Below, one piece after another: positions 53,554 through 61,500 of a stretch of 64,000 nt of DNA. The position numbers were made by a program, and so were the translations under genes. The notes beneath the pieces were generated by a model that worked only from the letters and a program-made list of their open reading frames with translations, did no database searches and was not told where the DNA came from. Each line of letters starts with the position of its first letter. Position 1 is the stretch's first letter. Location of the stretch: assembly GCF_029309905.1 (NCBI RefSeq), contig NZ_JARBJP010000001.1, positions 248,001-312,000 on the forward strand. Direction: 5' to 3'. The stretch is from Brytella acorum (GTDB lineage: Bacteria > Pseudomonadota > Alphaproteobacteria > Acetobacterales > Acetobacteraceae).

Positions 53554-55210
53554 AGAAGAAAATCGCGGCACCCACCGAGATGGTGTTGTCCTTGTTGTGG
53601 TCCGGGCCATGCGCGAGCGAGGTCGTGTGCGCATATTCGGCCATGAGGGTCAGCCAGTCCGTCAGGTTGTAATAGGCCGCGCCGACTTCGGACTCGTTAC
53701 GACGCACGAGCAGTGGCGTGATCTCTCCGGGGGCCTGATACAGGTTGCTCTGCCCGTAGCTGCCCACGAGCTTGAGTTTGGGCAGGATCTTGTAGGCCAT
53801 CTGGACGTAATAGCCTTCCGAATCGCGCTTGCGTCCATTGGCGGCGATGCCGTCGAAGAACAGGCCCGTCGTGCCGAGGCCGTTGCCGTAATAATAATAG
53901 GCGACGCCTTCAAGCGGCCCGTAGGTGACTTTCGTGCCGATATCGGCGGCCGCCGCCGTCTGTCCGCGCTTGGCGCTCGGATTGATCCCGGCTCCCAACA
54001 GCGCCTGCTGATGCTGGACCAGGAAGCTCGACCAGATCCGTGCGGTCACGTCACCAATGTTGAAATCATAAGTGACCTTGCCTTGCACCATGGGCGAGCT
54101 GTGCTGCGTATTGCCAGCGGAATAGCCACCGCCTGCGAAGTTGAACTCGTCCAGCGGCTCGAAGATGCCGATCGTTCCCTGGAGTCCCTTCCATTTCGGA
54201 GACATGTAGGAAATCTGGGGAATCCAGTCGGCATAGACGTAACCCACGCCGATGCGGCCAAGCGATGTATTGGCAGGCGCGGTGTTGCTGCCCGTCGAGC
54301 CGACGCTGAGCAGAGTCGCATCGTTGAGGATGGCGTCGCCACCGAAAAGGGCGAGGTCGCGACCGACCTTGAAAGTGCCGACATCCTTGCGCCCGAACGT
54401 CGCGAAAACCTGACGAACGTCGAGGCCCGCCGTTCCAAGACCCACCGCGCTGCCGCCCGAATTGGCGTTGAAGGCGCCGGGTTTGTTGTTGTTGATGCCG
54501 GGATAGAGGCCGAAATTGGCCGACATATCCCAGCCTTCCTGCGTGGTGGAAACCTTGATGAGCATGCCCGCGGGCAGCAGGCCGTTACGCACGGCCGAAC
54601 TGTCGAAGCCCGAAGCGCCGTTGGCGACGCCGCCGGCCACGGGCGTGCCGCCGCCAGGATTGTTGAATGTGTAGAAGCCGTTGACGAAGCCCGAAAAATT
54701 CAGGTCGATCTGGCCCGCATGGAAGGTGATGCCCTTGCCGGGCACGTAATCGCTGACCCGTACGATGCTGGGGCTGTGATACTCCGCCCGTGCGCTGGCC
54801 AGCGCCTGCTGGGCCGCGTCGGCGCTGGCCTCGGCGCGACGTGCGGCGTCCTGGGCCTGGAACAGGGCGGCGTCACTGTCATTGCCTGCCAGCTCCGTCC
54901 TGTGGCTGGCGCTACGGAGCACATGATGACTGTGCGTGTTGCTGCCCGAAGCGGTCTGCGCGCGTGCCTCCCGTTCCTCGGGTTCCGGGGAAGCATGACG
55001 TGCGGCGGACGCATCGGCACGCATGTGGCGCGTGTGCTTGGTCATCAGCCCGTCGTATTCGGATTTTGTGAGGCTGCCCTTCAGGCGCAGAATGTCGAGA
55101 AGATCGGTATATTCGTCGGCGTGAGCGTGGTGCGTAGCGAGAGCAAGGCTTGTTGTTCCCGTGAGAAGTGCAAGTGCAAACCTGCTCCTGGTCAGCCGGA
55201 GAGCTGGCAT
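53552..55210 (-). CDS. Outer membrane porin
   Basis: A 552-aa protein with signal peptide RFALALLTGTTSLALATHHA cut near AHA-DEY. A periplasmic helical N-terminal region (about residues 33-140) includes an Ala/Glu-rich coiled coil AQDAARRAEASADAAQQALA. A beta-barrel of about 400 residues follows, starting near GITFHAGQIDLNFSGFVNGF and ending in the C-terminal Phe of SVGAAIFF, the signal for BamA-mediated insertion. The layout suggests a trimeric porin with a coiled-coil domain; substrate specificity is not visible. It is convergent with the 74-aa gene. Confidence 0.85.
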   Translation of the reverse strand: MPALRLTRSRFALALLTGTTSLALATHHAHADEYTDLLDILRLKGSLTKSEYDGLMTKHTRHMRADASAARHASPEPEEREARAQTASGSNTHSHHVLRSASHRTELAGNDSDAALFQAQDAARRAEASADAAQQALASARAEYHSPSIVRVSDYVPGKGITFHAGQIDLNFSGFVNGFYTFNNPGGGTPVAGGVANGASGFDSSAVRNGLLPAGMLIKVSTTQEGWDMSANFGLYPGINNNKPGAFNANSGGSAVGLGTAGLDVRQVFATFGRKDVGTFKVGRDLALFGGDAILNDATLLSVGSTGSNTAPANTSLGRIGVGYVYADWIPQISYMSPKWKGLQGTIGIFEPLDEFNFAGGGYSAGNTQHSSPMVQGKVTYDFNIGDVTARIWSSFLVQHQQALLGAGINPSAKRGQTAAAADIGTKVTYGPLEGVAYYYYGNGLGTTGLFFDGIAANGRKRDSEGYYVQMAYKILPKLKLVGSYGQSNLYQAPGEITPLLVRRNESEVGAAYYNLTDWLTLMAEYAHTTSLAHGPDHNKDNTISVGAAIFF

Positions 55211-55378
55211 TCAGTATCCCGCCTTGGTCCTGTTGCCCGTTCCGATTCCTGTTCGTTTCGGATGGGTCGAGTGAATTTCCCTTTATCTAGCAAAGCTATG
55301 TAAAAAAAATATGTCTCCCGCGTTATTAGTTGCGATGGCACGCGCACAATCCCGTGACCGCAACAAACTTTTGCGCGG

Positions 55379-55771
55379 TCAACTCTTGTAAGATGCGATT
55401 TCGATCAGATTGCCGTCGGGATCGTTGACGTAAACGGAGGTCATGGGGCCGAGCGCTCCGATACGCACGACGGGGCCTTCGATCACGATCACGCCGCATT
55501 TCTCGAGATGCCGCAGTATGTTTTCGCTGTCGATGGCGGTCGTGAAGCACAGATCGCTGCCGCCGGGACCCGCATCTCTTGCTGTCGTCCAACCCTCGGA
55601 CTCGATCGGGCGAAGATTGATTTTCTGGCCGCCGAAGCTGAGGGCCACACGATTGTTGCGGCCGTATTCCTCGATATCCATGCCCAGGACGCGCTGGTAC
55701 CATGACGCTGAAATCGAACGGTCGCGGACGGTCAGGACGATATGGTCGAGCCGGTCAACGGTAAAGCGCAT
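55379..55771 (-). CDS. VOC (glyoxalase/dioxygenase) superfamily protein
   Basis: The 130-aa product is a single vicinal-oxygen-chelate domain made of two beta-alpha-beta modules. It starts MRFTVDRLDHIVLTVRD, where His would be a metal ligand, then ASWYQRVLGMDIEEYGRN and the final YVNDPDGNLIEIASYK, where Glu is another ligand. Family members include glyoxalase I, extradiol dioxygenases and antibiotic-resistance proteins. The closest type I recall is the small virulence-type protein with SISASWYQRVLGM. Reaction unknown. The reading frame extends upstream through the repeat region but the ATG at 55771 is the natural start. Confidence 0.82.
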   Translation of the reverse strand: MRFTVDRLDHIVLTVRDRSISASWYQRVLGMDIEEYGRNNRVALSFGGQKINLRPIESEGWTTARDAGPGGSDLCFTTAIDSENILRHLEKCGVIVIEGPVVRIGALGPMTSVYVNDPDGNLIEIASYKS

Positions 55772-55850
55772 GCGGGGTCGTGCCTCCAGATCGGGAGTTG
55801 TCAGGTTACAGGATGTCGGGTGGTTTTGACCATTGGGTAAGGGTTGTCGT

Positions 55851-55892
55851 GCCGCCCGTGTCTGGCCGCCCGTGTCTGGCCGCCCGTGTCTG
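55851..55892. repeat. Three perfect tandem copies of a 14-bp unit
   Basis: The unit GCCGCCCGTGTCTG occurs at 55851-55864, 55865-55878 and 55879-55892, without any mismatch, in the 142-base gap between the VOC gene and the AbrB-type transporter. Confidence 0.85.
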
Positions 55893-55913
55893 GCGCGCGG
55901 GGTGCGGCCTCTG

Positions 55914-56990
55914 TCATGGGCGATCCAAATGCCGTGCCCGATGGGCCAGCCATGTCGCAAGGGTCGGCCCGACCGCGAGAAGAATGATAAAACGGGCGAT
56001 CTGCATGGTCATGACGAAGGCCATATCGACCGGGCTGGAGGCCGCGATTATGGCCAGCGAGTCGGCGCCACCGGGACTGGTCGCGAGATAGGCGCTCAGC
56101 CAGTCGGTATGGGCGATACGTGCGACCGGTATGGCCAGGGCAGCGCATGCGCCGATCAGGATGAGGCTCGAGCACAGGACCGCGGGCAACGCTCGCGCGG
56201 CATGGTGGACGACATCCATCGTAAAGCGCAGGCCTATGACCCAGCCCACGACGAAGTAGGCCGGAGCCAGAAGCCAGATTGACGGCGCCAGCGCGGCGGA
56301 TGTCAACATATGGGCCAGAATGCCGGAGGCGAGGCCAAGCAGCATCGCCGCTGCGGGGAAGTTTATGAACGACGCGGCAAGCGTGATGGCCAGCACGACG
56401 GGGACGACGAGAGCGTCGGCGTGGGGCAGTCGCTCGGGCATGCCTCCCAACGGATGAAAATGCGCCGGATGCAGTGCGAAACGGGCGACGACCGAGGTGC
56501 CGATCACCACCAGAACGACCCGCAGATAGAGCATGAAGGCGACGAGACGTGTGTCCGCGCCAAAAGCTGACGAGAGAAGTGTCATGGCGCTGGCCGCGCC
56601 CGGAGACGAACCCCATAGCGCGGTGCTGCCGGGCATGATGCGCAGACGCATCAAAATCCAGCCCAATGAGAAGCTCAGCGCGATGACCGCAAAAACGCTC
56701 AGAAGATAAATCGGCCAGCGCAGCGTGATTTCATGTAGAACCGGCAGTGTCAGCGACTGCGCCATGAGCAGCCCGATCGTGGCCTGGGCGCCAGCGAAGA
56801 GGCTGTTATGGACGCGGGTTTGCCACCCCCGGACGGCCATATAAGCCGCGAGGACCAGGGGGGCGACGAGCAGCCCCGCGGTAAAGTGCAGCTTCGCAAG
56901 GAGAAAAGCGGCGGCAGCGGAACACAGGACCAGGATGAACCAGCGTACGAGGTCGGATGAAGCCGGATGCGGTCGTTTCTCGTCGGTCAC
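55914..56990 (-). CDS. AbrB-family membrane protein (putative transporter)
   Basis: A 358-aa protein with about ten hydrophobic segments in two similar halves. The half-repeats read GSSPGAASAMTLLSSAFGAD with FMLYLRV, and ATSPGGADSLAIIAASSPVD with MTMQIARF. That duplicated 'SPGGA...' pattern is typical of the family called AbrB or 'ammonia monooxygenase regulator', thought to be transporters of unknown substrate. The start is a GTG at 56990. It lies 39 bases downstream of sspB on the same strand. Confidence 0.78.
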   Translation of the reverse strand: MTDEKRPHPASSDLVRWFILVLCSAAAAFLLAKLHFTAGLLVAPLVLAAYMAVRGWQTRVHNSLFAGAQATIGLLMAQSLTLPVLHEITLRWPIYLLSVFAVIALSFSLGWILMRLRIMPGSTALWGSSPGAASAMTLLSSAFGADTRLVAFMLYLRVVLVVIGTSVVARFALHPAHFHPLGGMPERLPHADALVVPVVLAITLAASFINFPAAAMLLGLASGILAHMLTSAALAPSIWLLAPAYFVVGWVIGLRFTMDVVHHAARALPAVLCSSLILIGACAALAIPVARIAHTDWLSAYLATSPGGADSLAIIAASSPVDMAFVMTMQIARFIILLAVGPTLATWLAHRARHLDRP

Positions 56991-57029
56991 GGGCGCGGCA
57001 CTACGACGTTCTGACGGCGGAATCCTTCG

Positions 57030-57572
57030 TCAGTTGCGTTCATCCTGCGGAGGGCGGCGACGGAACGCGTCAAGACTCACCACCTGAGCGTCCTGCTGCG
57101 GTGCTTCCTTCTCAGGTTCGTCCGCAGTGATACCGGTCTCGGCGGGCGGCGGGATCTCTTCAGCGGCATCGGAAACCGCGACGCTGAAGCGCAAGGCCAT
57201 GCGGACATGAGGGTCCGCGAAAGCCGTGATGGCCGCGAACGGAATGACGAGCGTACTCCCGATCCCACCGAATGACAGCCCGACGGATACCTCGTTGAGA
57301 CGGCGGTCGACCGTGAGATCCCAGAACTGATGCTGTAGCACGATGGTCATTTCGTGAGGGTACTGGGCCCGAAGTCGATCTGGAATTCTTACACCGGGAT
57401 AGTCGGTCTGAAACGTCAGATAGAAGTGGTGGTCGCCCGGCATGCCCTCGAGCGCGGCATGTTCAAGGGCGCGGAGCATCACTTCGCGGTAGGCATCTTC
57501 CACCCATTCGTCATAGGGCAGCAGGCTTTCGGGCAGGTCGCCTTCGAAACCACCGTCGTGATCGTCGCTCAT
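57030..57572 (-). CDS. sspB: ClpXP adaptor SspB (alphaproteobacterial type)
   Basis: The 180-aa adaptor binds the SsrA tag and delivers tagged proteins to ClpXP. The N-terminal substrate-binding domain (about residues 18-130) has LPYDEWVEDAYREVMLRAL, HHFYLTFQTDYPGV and a FGGIGSTLVIPFAAITAFAD strand set. A Pro/Glu-rich linker leads to a C-terminal ClpX-docking tail with VVSLDAFRRR. The tag-encoding ssrA gene lies about 75 bases upstream on the same strand, so the adaptor and the tag RNA are neighbours. The ribosome site before the ATG at 57572 is weak. Confidence 0.9.
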   Translation of the reverse strand: MSDDHDGGFEGDLPESLLPYDEWVEDAYREVMLRALEHAALEGMPGDHHFYLTFQTDYPGVRIPDRLRAQYPHEMTIVLQHQFWDLTVDRRLNEVSVGLSFGGIGSTLVIPFAAITAFADPHVRMALRFSVAVSDAAEEIPPPAETGITADEPEKEAPQQDAQVVSLDAFRRRPPQDERN

Positions 57573-57645
57573 AGGGATACGTCCACCAAATCAGATATCT
57601 GAGGGCAGGGATGCGACAGATCGCACGTCAAGGCAAGTCTGGGGA

Positions 57646-57942
57646 AAGTGGGAGGGCTTCTGTTGCCCGGTGCCCTCCCGAACCGCGCTTATCGCTTATG
57701 CAGCGACAGCGAGCACCTTCGTGTTATCGTTGGCACTTCTGAGTTTAGCCCGATGACGGCGGTACAATGCCGGGCAAAAGACTGGTCTTTACCACGCGTG
57801 TCGATCCTGTTTCGTCCCCATCGTCTCCGCCGTTGCCGGGTAGGAGAGTATTATGGTGGAGACGCCGGGCACTGCCCCCGGGTCCACAACGATTATTCCA
57901 CGAGCCGTTTATCGCCATAGCCAAGTGCGTGAGCACGACGGC
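57646..57942 (-). ncRNA. ssrA: Transfer-messenger RNA, circularly permuted two-piece form (SsrA)
   Basis: tmRNA rescues stalled ribosomes and tags the nascent protein. Reading the minus strand, the acceptor piece comes first and ends in the T arm with loop GGCAGTG and acceptor strand CGTCTCC-A-CCA (CCA end at 57854). After a 34-nt intervening segment the coding piece starts with GGGGACG at 57819. This pairs with CGTCTCC and places the G3-U70 wobble needed by alanyl-tRNA synthetase. The tag frame is at 57734-57696: ANDNTKVLAVAA, then TAA. A hairpin (57672-57679 with 57650-57657) ends the gene. Both outer ends are approximate. This permuted layout is known from alphaproteobacteria. Confidence 0.92.
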
Positions 57943-57948
57943 GACTCT

Positions 57949-57977
57949 GATATAGGGGCGGTGGCATCGCCATGCAA
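57949..57977 (-). promoter_or_regulatory. Candidate ssrA promoter
   Basis: On the minus strand TTGCAT (57977-57972) and TATATC (57954-57949) are 17 bases apart. This predicts a transcript starting near 57942, at the beginning of the acceptor piece. It lies between ssrA and the divergent thyX. Confidence 0.55.
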
Positions 57978-58050
57978 GGCCGGGATAAGCGAGGCTCAGC
58001 CGGGCAAAGGTCGACTGGGCAAACCGCGCTCTGCGTGCTAATCGCGCCTT

Positions 58051-58971
58051 ATGCCCCTGACAGACGAACAACGCGCCGAGATCGAGGCTTCACGCCGTTC
58101 TCCCACGACCACGAGCCGCCCGACCGTGCCCGCGCTCGAGGCCCTTCTTTTTACGCCGATCGAACGGCTGGATCACGGGTTTATCCGCGTGGTCGATTAC
58201 ATGGGAGATGACGGCGCGGTCGTGCAGGCGGCGCGCGTGTCGTATGGGCGTGGAACCAAGAAAGTGTCTGAAGACACAGGTCTGATCCGCTATCTCATGC
58301 GTCATCGTCATTCGACGCCGTTCGAGATGTGCGAAATCAAGTTTCACGTCAAACTGCCGGTTTTCGTGGCGCGACAGTGGATCCGTCATCGCATGGCGAA
58401 TGTGAATGAATATTCGGCGCGCTATTCCATCCTGGACCGCGAATTCTATCTGCCCACGCCCGAGCAGATCTCGGCCCAGAGCCAGTCCAATCGTCAGGGA
58501 CGTGCCGAAGTGCTGTCGCCCGACAAGGCTGCCGAGGTGCTCGCGCTGCTGCGCCGTGATGCGACCCAGTGCTACGATGCATACGAACGGCTGCTCGATC
58601 CGGACCAATATGGTCTGGCGCGTGAGCTGGCGCGCATGAATCTCACGCTGAATACCTACACCCAGTGGTATTGGAAGATTGACCTGCACAACCTGCTGCA
58701 CTTCGTCAGTCTCCGTGCCGATCCTCACGCGCAATATGAGATCCGCGTGTATGCGGAAGCGATTCTGGACGTGCTCCGGGCCTGGGTGCCCGTGACCTGC
58801 GCGGCTTTCGAGGAATATCGTCTGGGGGCCTTCACTTTCTCAGCGGGGATGATCCGGGTTTTACAGCGTCAACTGGCGGGAGAAGCCGTGACACAGCCTG
58901 AATCGGGGCTCAGTCGGCGTGAATGGGACGAGATGCAGGCGGCTTTGAGAGCGCCGACGCCGGCCCCGTGA
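58051..58971 (+). CDS. thyX: Flavin-dependent thymidylate synthase ThyX
   Basis: The 306-aa enzyme methylates dUMP with FAD and methylene-tetrahydrofolate. The ThyX motif is [14 protein letters not shown] (about residues 111-124). [15 protein letters not shown] and [16 protein letters not shown] also match the family. The ATG at 58051 is divergent from ssrA. The stop overlaps a small membrane-protein frame as GTGA. No thyA gene is seen in this window. Confidence 0.94.
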   Translation: MPLTDEQRAEIEASRRSPTTTSRPTVPALEALLFTPIERLDHGFIRVVDYMGDDGAVVQAARVSYGRGTKKVSEDTGLIRYLMRHRHSTPFEMCEIKFHVKLPVFVARQWIRHRMANVNEYSARYSILDREFYLPTPEQISAQSQSNRQGRAEVLSPDKAAEVLALLRRDATQCYDAYERLLDPDQYGLARELARMNLTLNTYTQWYWKIDLHNLLHFVSLRADPHAQYEIRVYAEAILDVLRAWVPVTCAAFEEYRLGAFTFSAGMIRVLQRQLAGEAVTQPESGLSRREWDEMQAALRAPTPAP

Positions 58972-59147
58972 CCGACCTTGACCGGATCATGAGGCAGGGG
59001 AGCCCGCAAGTTACCCCTGATCGGGCGCCGGACGAAAAACCGGCCGCCCATCGCACACCATCAATGACATTGTTCGTGACGACTGCCGTCGTGCTGGTTC
59101 TGATTTCCATCGGCATCGAGGTGTTCTGGCCGTTGCCGTCCCGTTAG
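58968..59147 (+). CDS. Small single-span membrane protein
   Basis: From the GTG that overlaps the thyX stop (GTGA at 58968-58971) the product is 59 aa. About 33 polar residues are followed by one strong membrane span, [20 protein letters not shown], and a short WPLPSR tail. No ribosome site is obvious apart from translational coupling to thyX. An in-frame ATG at 58923 inside thyX would add 15 residues. I know no family; it may be real because of the overlap and the clean span. Confidence 0.5.
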   Translation: MTDLDRIMRQGSPQVTPDRAPDEKPAAHRTPSMTLFVTTAVVLVLISIGIEVFWPLPSR

Positions 59148-59160
59148 AGCGTCAAAGCGC

Positions 59161-59523
59161 TCAAGTCTTTTGCACAGGCTCCTTATGGGGAGGCCCCATC
59201 CAGGCCGGATGCTTGCGTTGGATCCATTGCAGCATGCGGTGGCTTGCACGTCGGAGCGGAGGAATATCCTCCGCCAGCAGCAGGATGCCCAGAGGCAGCA
59301 TCCATAAGCCCAGGACCGGCAGGAAACTCAGGCATCCACCGAGAATGAGAAGAAGACCGGCCGGAATGCGAACCCATCGGTGACGCGGCACGAGAAGCCA
59401 CGTCAGGGGGCGTTGCATGGCGTCGGGAAGGCGTTCCAGCAGTCTGTTCCGCAATTCGACACGTTCGGTCTCCAGGGCGTCGGAGGGGGGCAGTCGGGTC
59501 GACGGAACAGGGTGGTGGGTCAA
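59161..59523 (-). CDS. Small membrane protein with two spans
   Basis: The 120-aa product has a charged N-terminal part (ERVELRNRLLERLPDAMQRP), then two adjacent hydrophobic segments (RIPAGLLLILGGCLSFLPVL and LWMLPLGILLLAEDI) and a basic tail. The 'G.SFLPVLGLWMLPLG..LLA.DIP.LRR' pattern is widespread in alphaproteobacterial small membrane proteins of unknown role, some mislabelled as tryptophan synthase-related. It is convergent with the small span protein after thyX. Function unknown. Confidence 0.7.
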   Translation of the reverse strand: MTHHPVPSTRLPPSDALETERVELRNRLLERLPDAMQRPLTWLLVPRHRWVRIPAGLLLILGGCLSFLPVLGLWMLPLGILLLAEDIPPLRRASHRMLQWIQRKHPAWMGPPHKEPVQKT

Positions 59524-59938
59524 TGCGACCTCTCAGCTTATCAGGGTTACCCACAGATTCCGTGGAGAGCATCGTGGGCAACATTGTGGACGAATCGTTC
59601 ATCCGTTGTGAGTCAGGTTAACACCATGGGCATTGATCCGGTTGCGTTCGTCACGGGACAGCGGCATTTTCGAAACTGATACCGTTACGACAAGAATACG
59701 ACGTATTTTGTCAGGTTGATCAATCCAGAAGGCGAGTTTTATTGCCATCATGCTTGCGTATGGAAAGATCATAACGCCGTTTATAAAGTATCATAGACAG
59801 TCATTGTGGTGACTTATTTAAATTGAATATTTTCGCGGTCTTTTCCGAAAAACCTCGCATAAATCTCGTAATGGCTGCTTTTGTGGCGCATTGCAGACAC
59901 ATTTCGACGTAAATCTTTGCCGAAACGGAGGTCACGCC
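59524..59938. other. Intergenic region with DnaA-box-like sites
   Basis: The 415 bases between the two-span membrane protein and the 27-aa gene hold no convincing long gene. Near the start are TTACCCACA (59547-59555) and TGTGGACGA (59585-59593), each close to the DnaA box or its complement. The stretch 59690-59840 is AT-richer than the surroundings. A 96-codon minus-strand frame at 59814-60104 has no ribosome site or family features and overlaps the 27-aa gene. Confidence 0.6.
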
Positions 59939-60022
59939 ATGCGTCACGAACTGCCAATGGAACACGCACTCTATCTGAGTGTGGCCGCATTATTCCTTGC
60001 AGGTGCCTGTCTCGGCTTTTGA
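59939..60022 (+). CDS. Very small hydrophobic protein (27 aa)
   Basis: ATG at 59939 follows GGAGGT with six bases between, an almost ideal ribosome site, and the frame closes with TGA at 60020-60022. The peptide starts MRHELPMEHALYLSVAALF and ends in a small hydrophobic stretch with AGACLGF; it could be a single short membrane span. I do not know a family. The strong ribosome site is the main evidence that it is translated. Confidence 0.5.
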   Translation: MRHELPMEHALYLSVAALFLAGACLGF

Positions 60023-60189
60023 GTGCGTAAGCAACTTCTGTAAAAGCTGATCTTACCGTCACCCTGGAAATCGGTGCGTGCGAGTCACAGTCATAGCTGA
60101 CCACGAACGTGCCTACGTCACTGGAACAGTTCCCTGGCGCCTTCTTTCTGCGCTTTTGCAGATATGGACAACGCGCATAGCAGGAATGC

Positions 60190-60264
60190 TGGTGCCGGGT
60201 GAGGGATTTGAACCCCCGACCTTCGGTTTACAAAACCGCTGCACTACCACTGTGCTAACCCGGC
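60190..60264 (-). tRNA. tRNA-Thr (anticodon TGT)
   Basis: On the minus strand the acceptor stem GCCGGGT (60264-60258) pairs with ACCCGGC near the 3' end, followed by A and an encoded CCA (60192-60190). The D loop, the anticodon loop TTTGTAA with anticodon TGT, and the T arm with GGTTCAAATCC are all in place. It reads ACA codons. The length is 75 nt with CCA. Confidence 0.95.
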
Positions 60265-60455
60265 ATAAGGCGTTTTTCCGCCATTTGTCGATCAGGCTGC
60301 TTTCATAACATCAAGCGCTTTCCGAAGAACGCTCGATCTGTCGCCGCGACGGCTTTCTTTTGGCGCTTGTTTTGATCGTCGTCAATCGGGGCTTGCTATG
60401 GAAATGCGTGACAGGTCTGTGCCCTTCTCCCACGCGGATCATGGGGGGGGCAGCC

Positions 60456-61082
60456 TTATTCAGCGTTCTCCGCAGGGCCGTTTTCGTCGCCAATATAGGT
60501 GAGTTCAATCGAAGAGCCGCTGTCGACGGGGGCCTGCTGACATAATGTCGCAATCTGCGTGGCCACATTCTGACGGGAGGCATTGAGGTTGAAGCCGTTG
60601 ATGTTCACATGATCAGCATCTAGGCCATCGGCGAAGGCAGGACACGCATCGAGCGGAATGCCGGTCCAGCTGGCGATCCAGGCGTGGCTTGCTCCGCTCG
60701 GGCGCAGAAGCACTCGCGATTCGGGCCAGGGGCCGCGAATGGTTTCGCCGTCGCCCGTCAGCATGGCGCTGGGGATCGCATGTTTTTCAATGGCTGTCCT
60801 GTTGTTCAACCAGTAAAAATCAAATCCTTGAACGGAGTCATCGTGTGCGACGCTTATGGCCTGCGCCATGGATGTCTGCTCCGAGGCCGCCATGGCGGAC
60901 TGACCCGATTCGGGATCCTGCATGAGGCCGACTGTCGCGCCGAAAAGTCCCACGCAGCAAAGCGCACCTGTCAGGGGAACGAAAATCTTCAGCGACGACG
61001 AAAGAGGCTGTGCGTTGTGCAGGAGAGGTGCGTGCGACTTATGAGAACTCGAAACCTTCCAGTTCTCCCTGACGTCCGGCAT
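60456..61082 (-). CDS. Membrane-anchored pilin-like protein (type IVb/PilS-like), tentative
   Basis: From the ATG at 61082, which has a GAGGAG nine bases upstream, the product is 208 aa. A membrane span lies about residues 33-54 (FVPLTGALCCVGLFGATVGL) after a 30-residue polar N-terminus. The periplasmic part has WIASWTGIPLDACPAFADGL and a later ATLCQQ, two Cys that could form the C-terminal disulfide of type IVb pilins, and ends in IELTYIGDENG. It resembles the PilS/bundlin C-terminal domain by eye, but lacks the classical prepilin G-F-T-L-E start and no pilus assembly genes are near. Function unknown. Confidence 0.5.
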   Translation of the reverse strand: MPDVRENWKVSSSHKSHAPLLHNAQPLSSSLKIFVPLTGALCCVGLFGATVGLMQDPESGQSAMAASEQTSMAQAISVAHDDSVQGFDFYWLNNRTAIEKHAIPSAMLTGDGETIRGPWPESRVLLRPSGASHAWIASWTGIPLDACPAFADGLDADHVNINGFNLNASRQNVATQIATLCQQAPVDSGSSIELTYIGDENGPAENAE

Positions 61083-61302
61083 CGAAATCAACTCCTCATC
61101 GAAGGCTCGAAGCCATGGCAGGATTTACGAAGCGACTCTTCGATATGTGCAGTTTCAGCCAGTGTAAGGTCTGGACGAGTTAAAAAAGTGTGTAGGCTGT
61201 TCCTTCGAGAAAGCACTTCCGTAAAGCCGCCCTACCTCCCATGGCAGGAGCATGACCGCCGATTTTGAAAGTCAGCCACTCACCGACGAAAGTGTCGCAC
61301 GC

Positions 61303-61500
61303 TTATTTCGACGGCGTGGTCGGCGTTGCCGTCTGCGCGGGCTGCATCAGGTGCGGTGGGGGCGGCAGATGGGGTGAATTGTCGATCACGCCGTAACCAT
61401 CGGCTGCGTAGCCATGATGAACGACTTGTTTTGGGGTCGCGCAGCCGGACAGCAGGAGGCTGACGGTGATTACGAGTATGGGTGCTGATGTTCTTTTCAT
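61303..61500 (-). CDS. Small lipoprotein
   Basis: A 65-aa product with signal peptide MKRTSAPILVITVSLLLSGC; the lipobox Cys is residue 20. The mature part is Pro/His-rich (HLPPPPHLMQPAQ) and probably disordered. The ATG overlaps the mrp stop (ATGA, 61497-61500), so it is co-translated with mrp. Function unknown. Confidence 0.72.
   Translation of the reverse strand: MKRTSAPILVITVSLLLSGCATPKQVVHHGYAADGYGVIDNSPHLPPPPHLMQPAQTATPTTPSK

Noticed and set aside
53597-55303. 568-codon plus-strand frame
   Set aside because: Antisense to the porin, which has a signal peptide and C-terminal Phe.
59814-60104. 96-codon minus-strand frame
   Set aside because: No ribosome site or recognisable features; it overlaps the 27-aa frame, which has an excellent ribosome site.
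60311-60583. 90-codon minus-strand frame with an eight-G run nearby (60434-60441)
   Set aside because: It overlaps the 3' end of the pilin-like gene in another frame and is Arg-rich without features. The G run could be phase-variable but no gene depends on it visibly.
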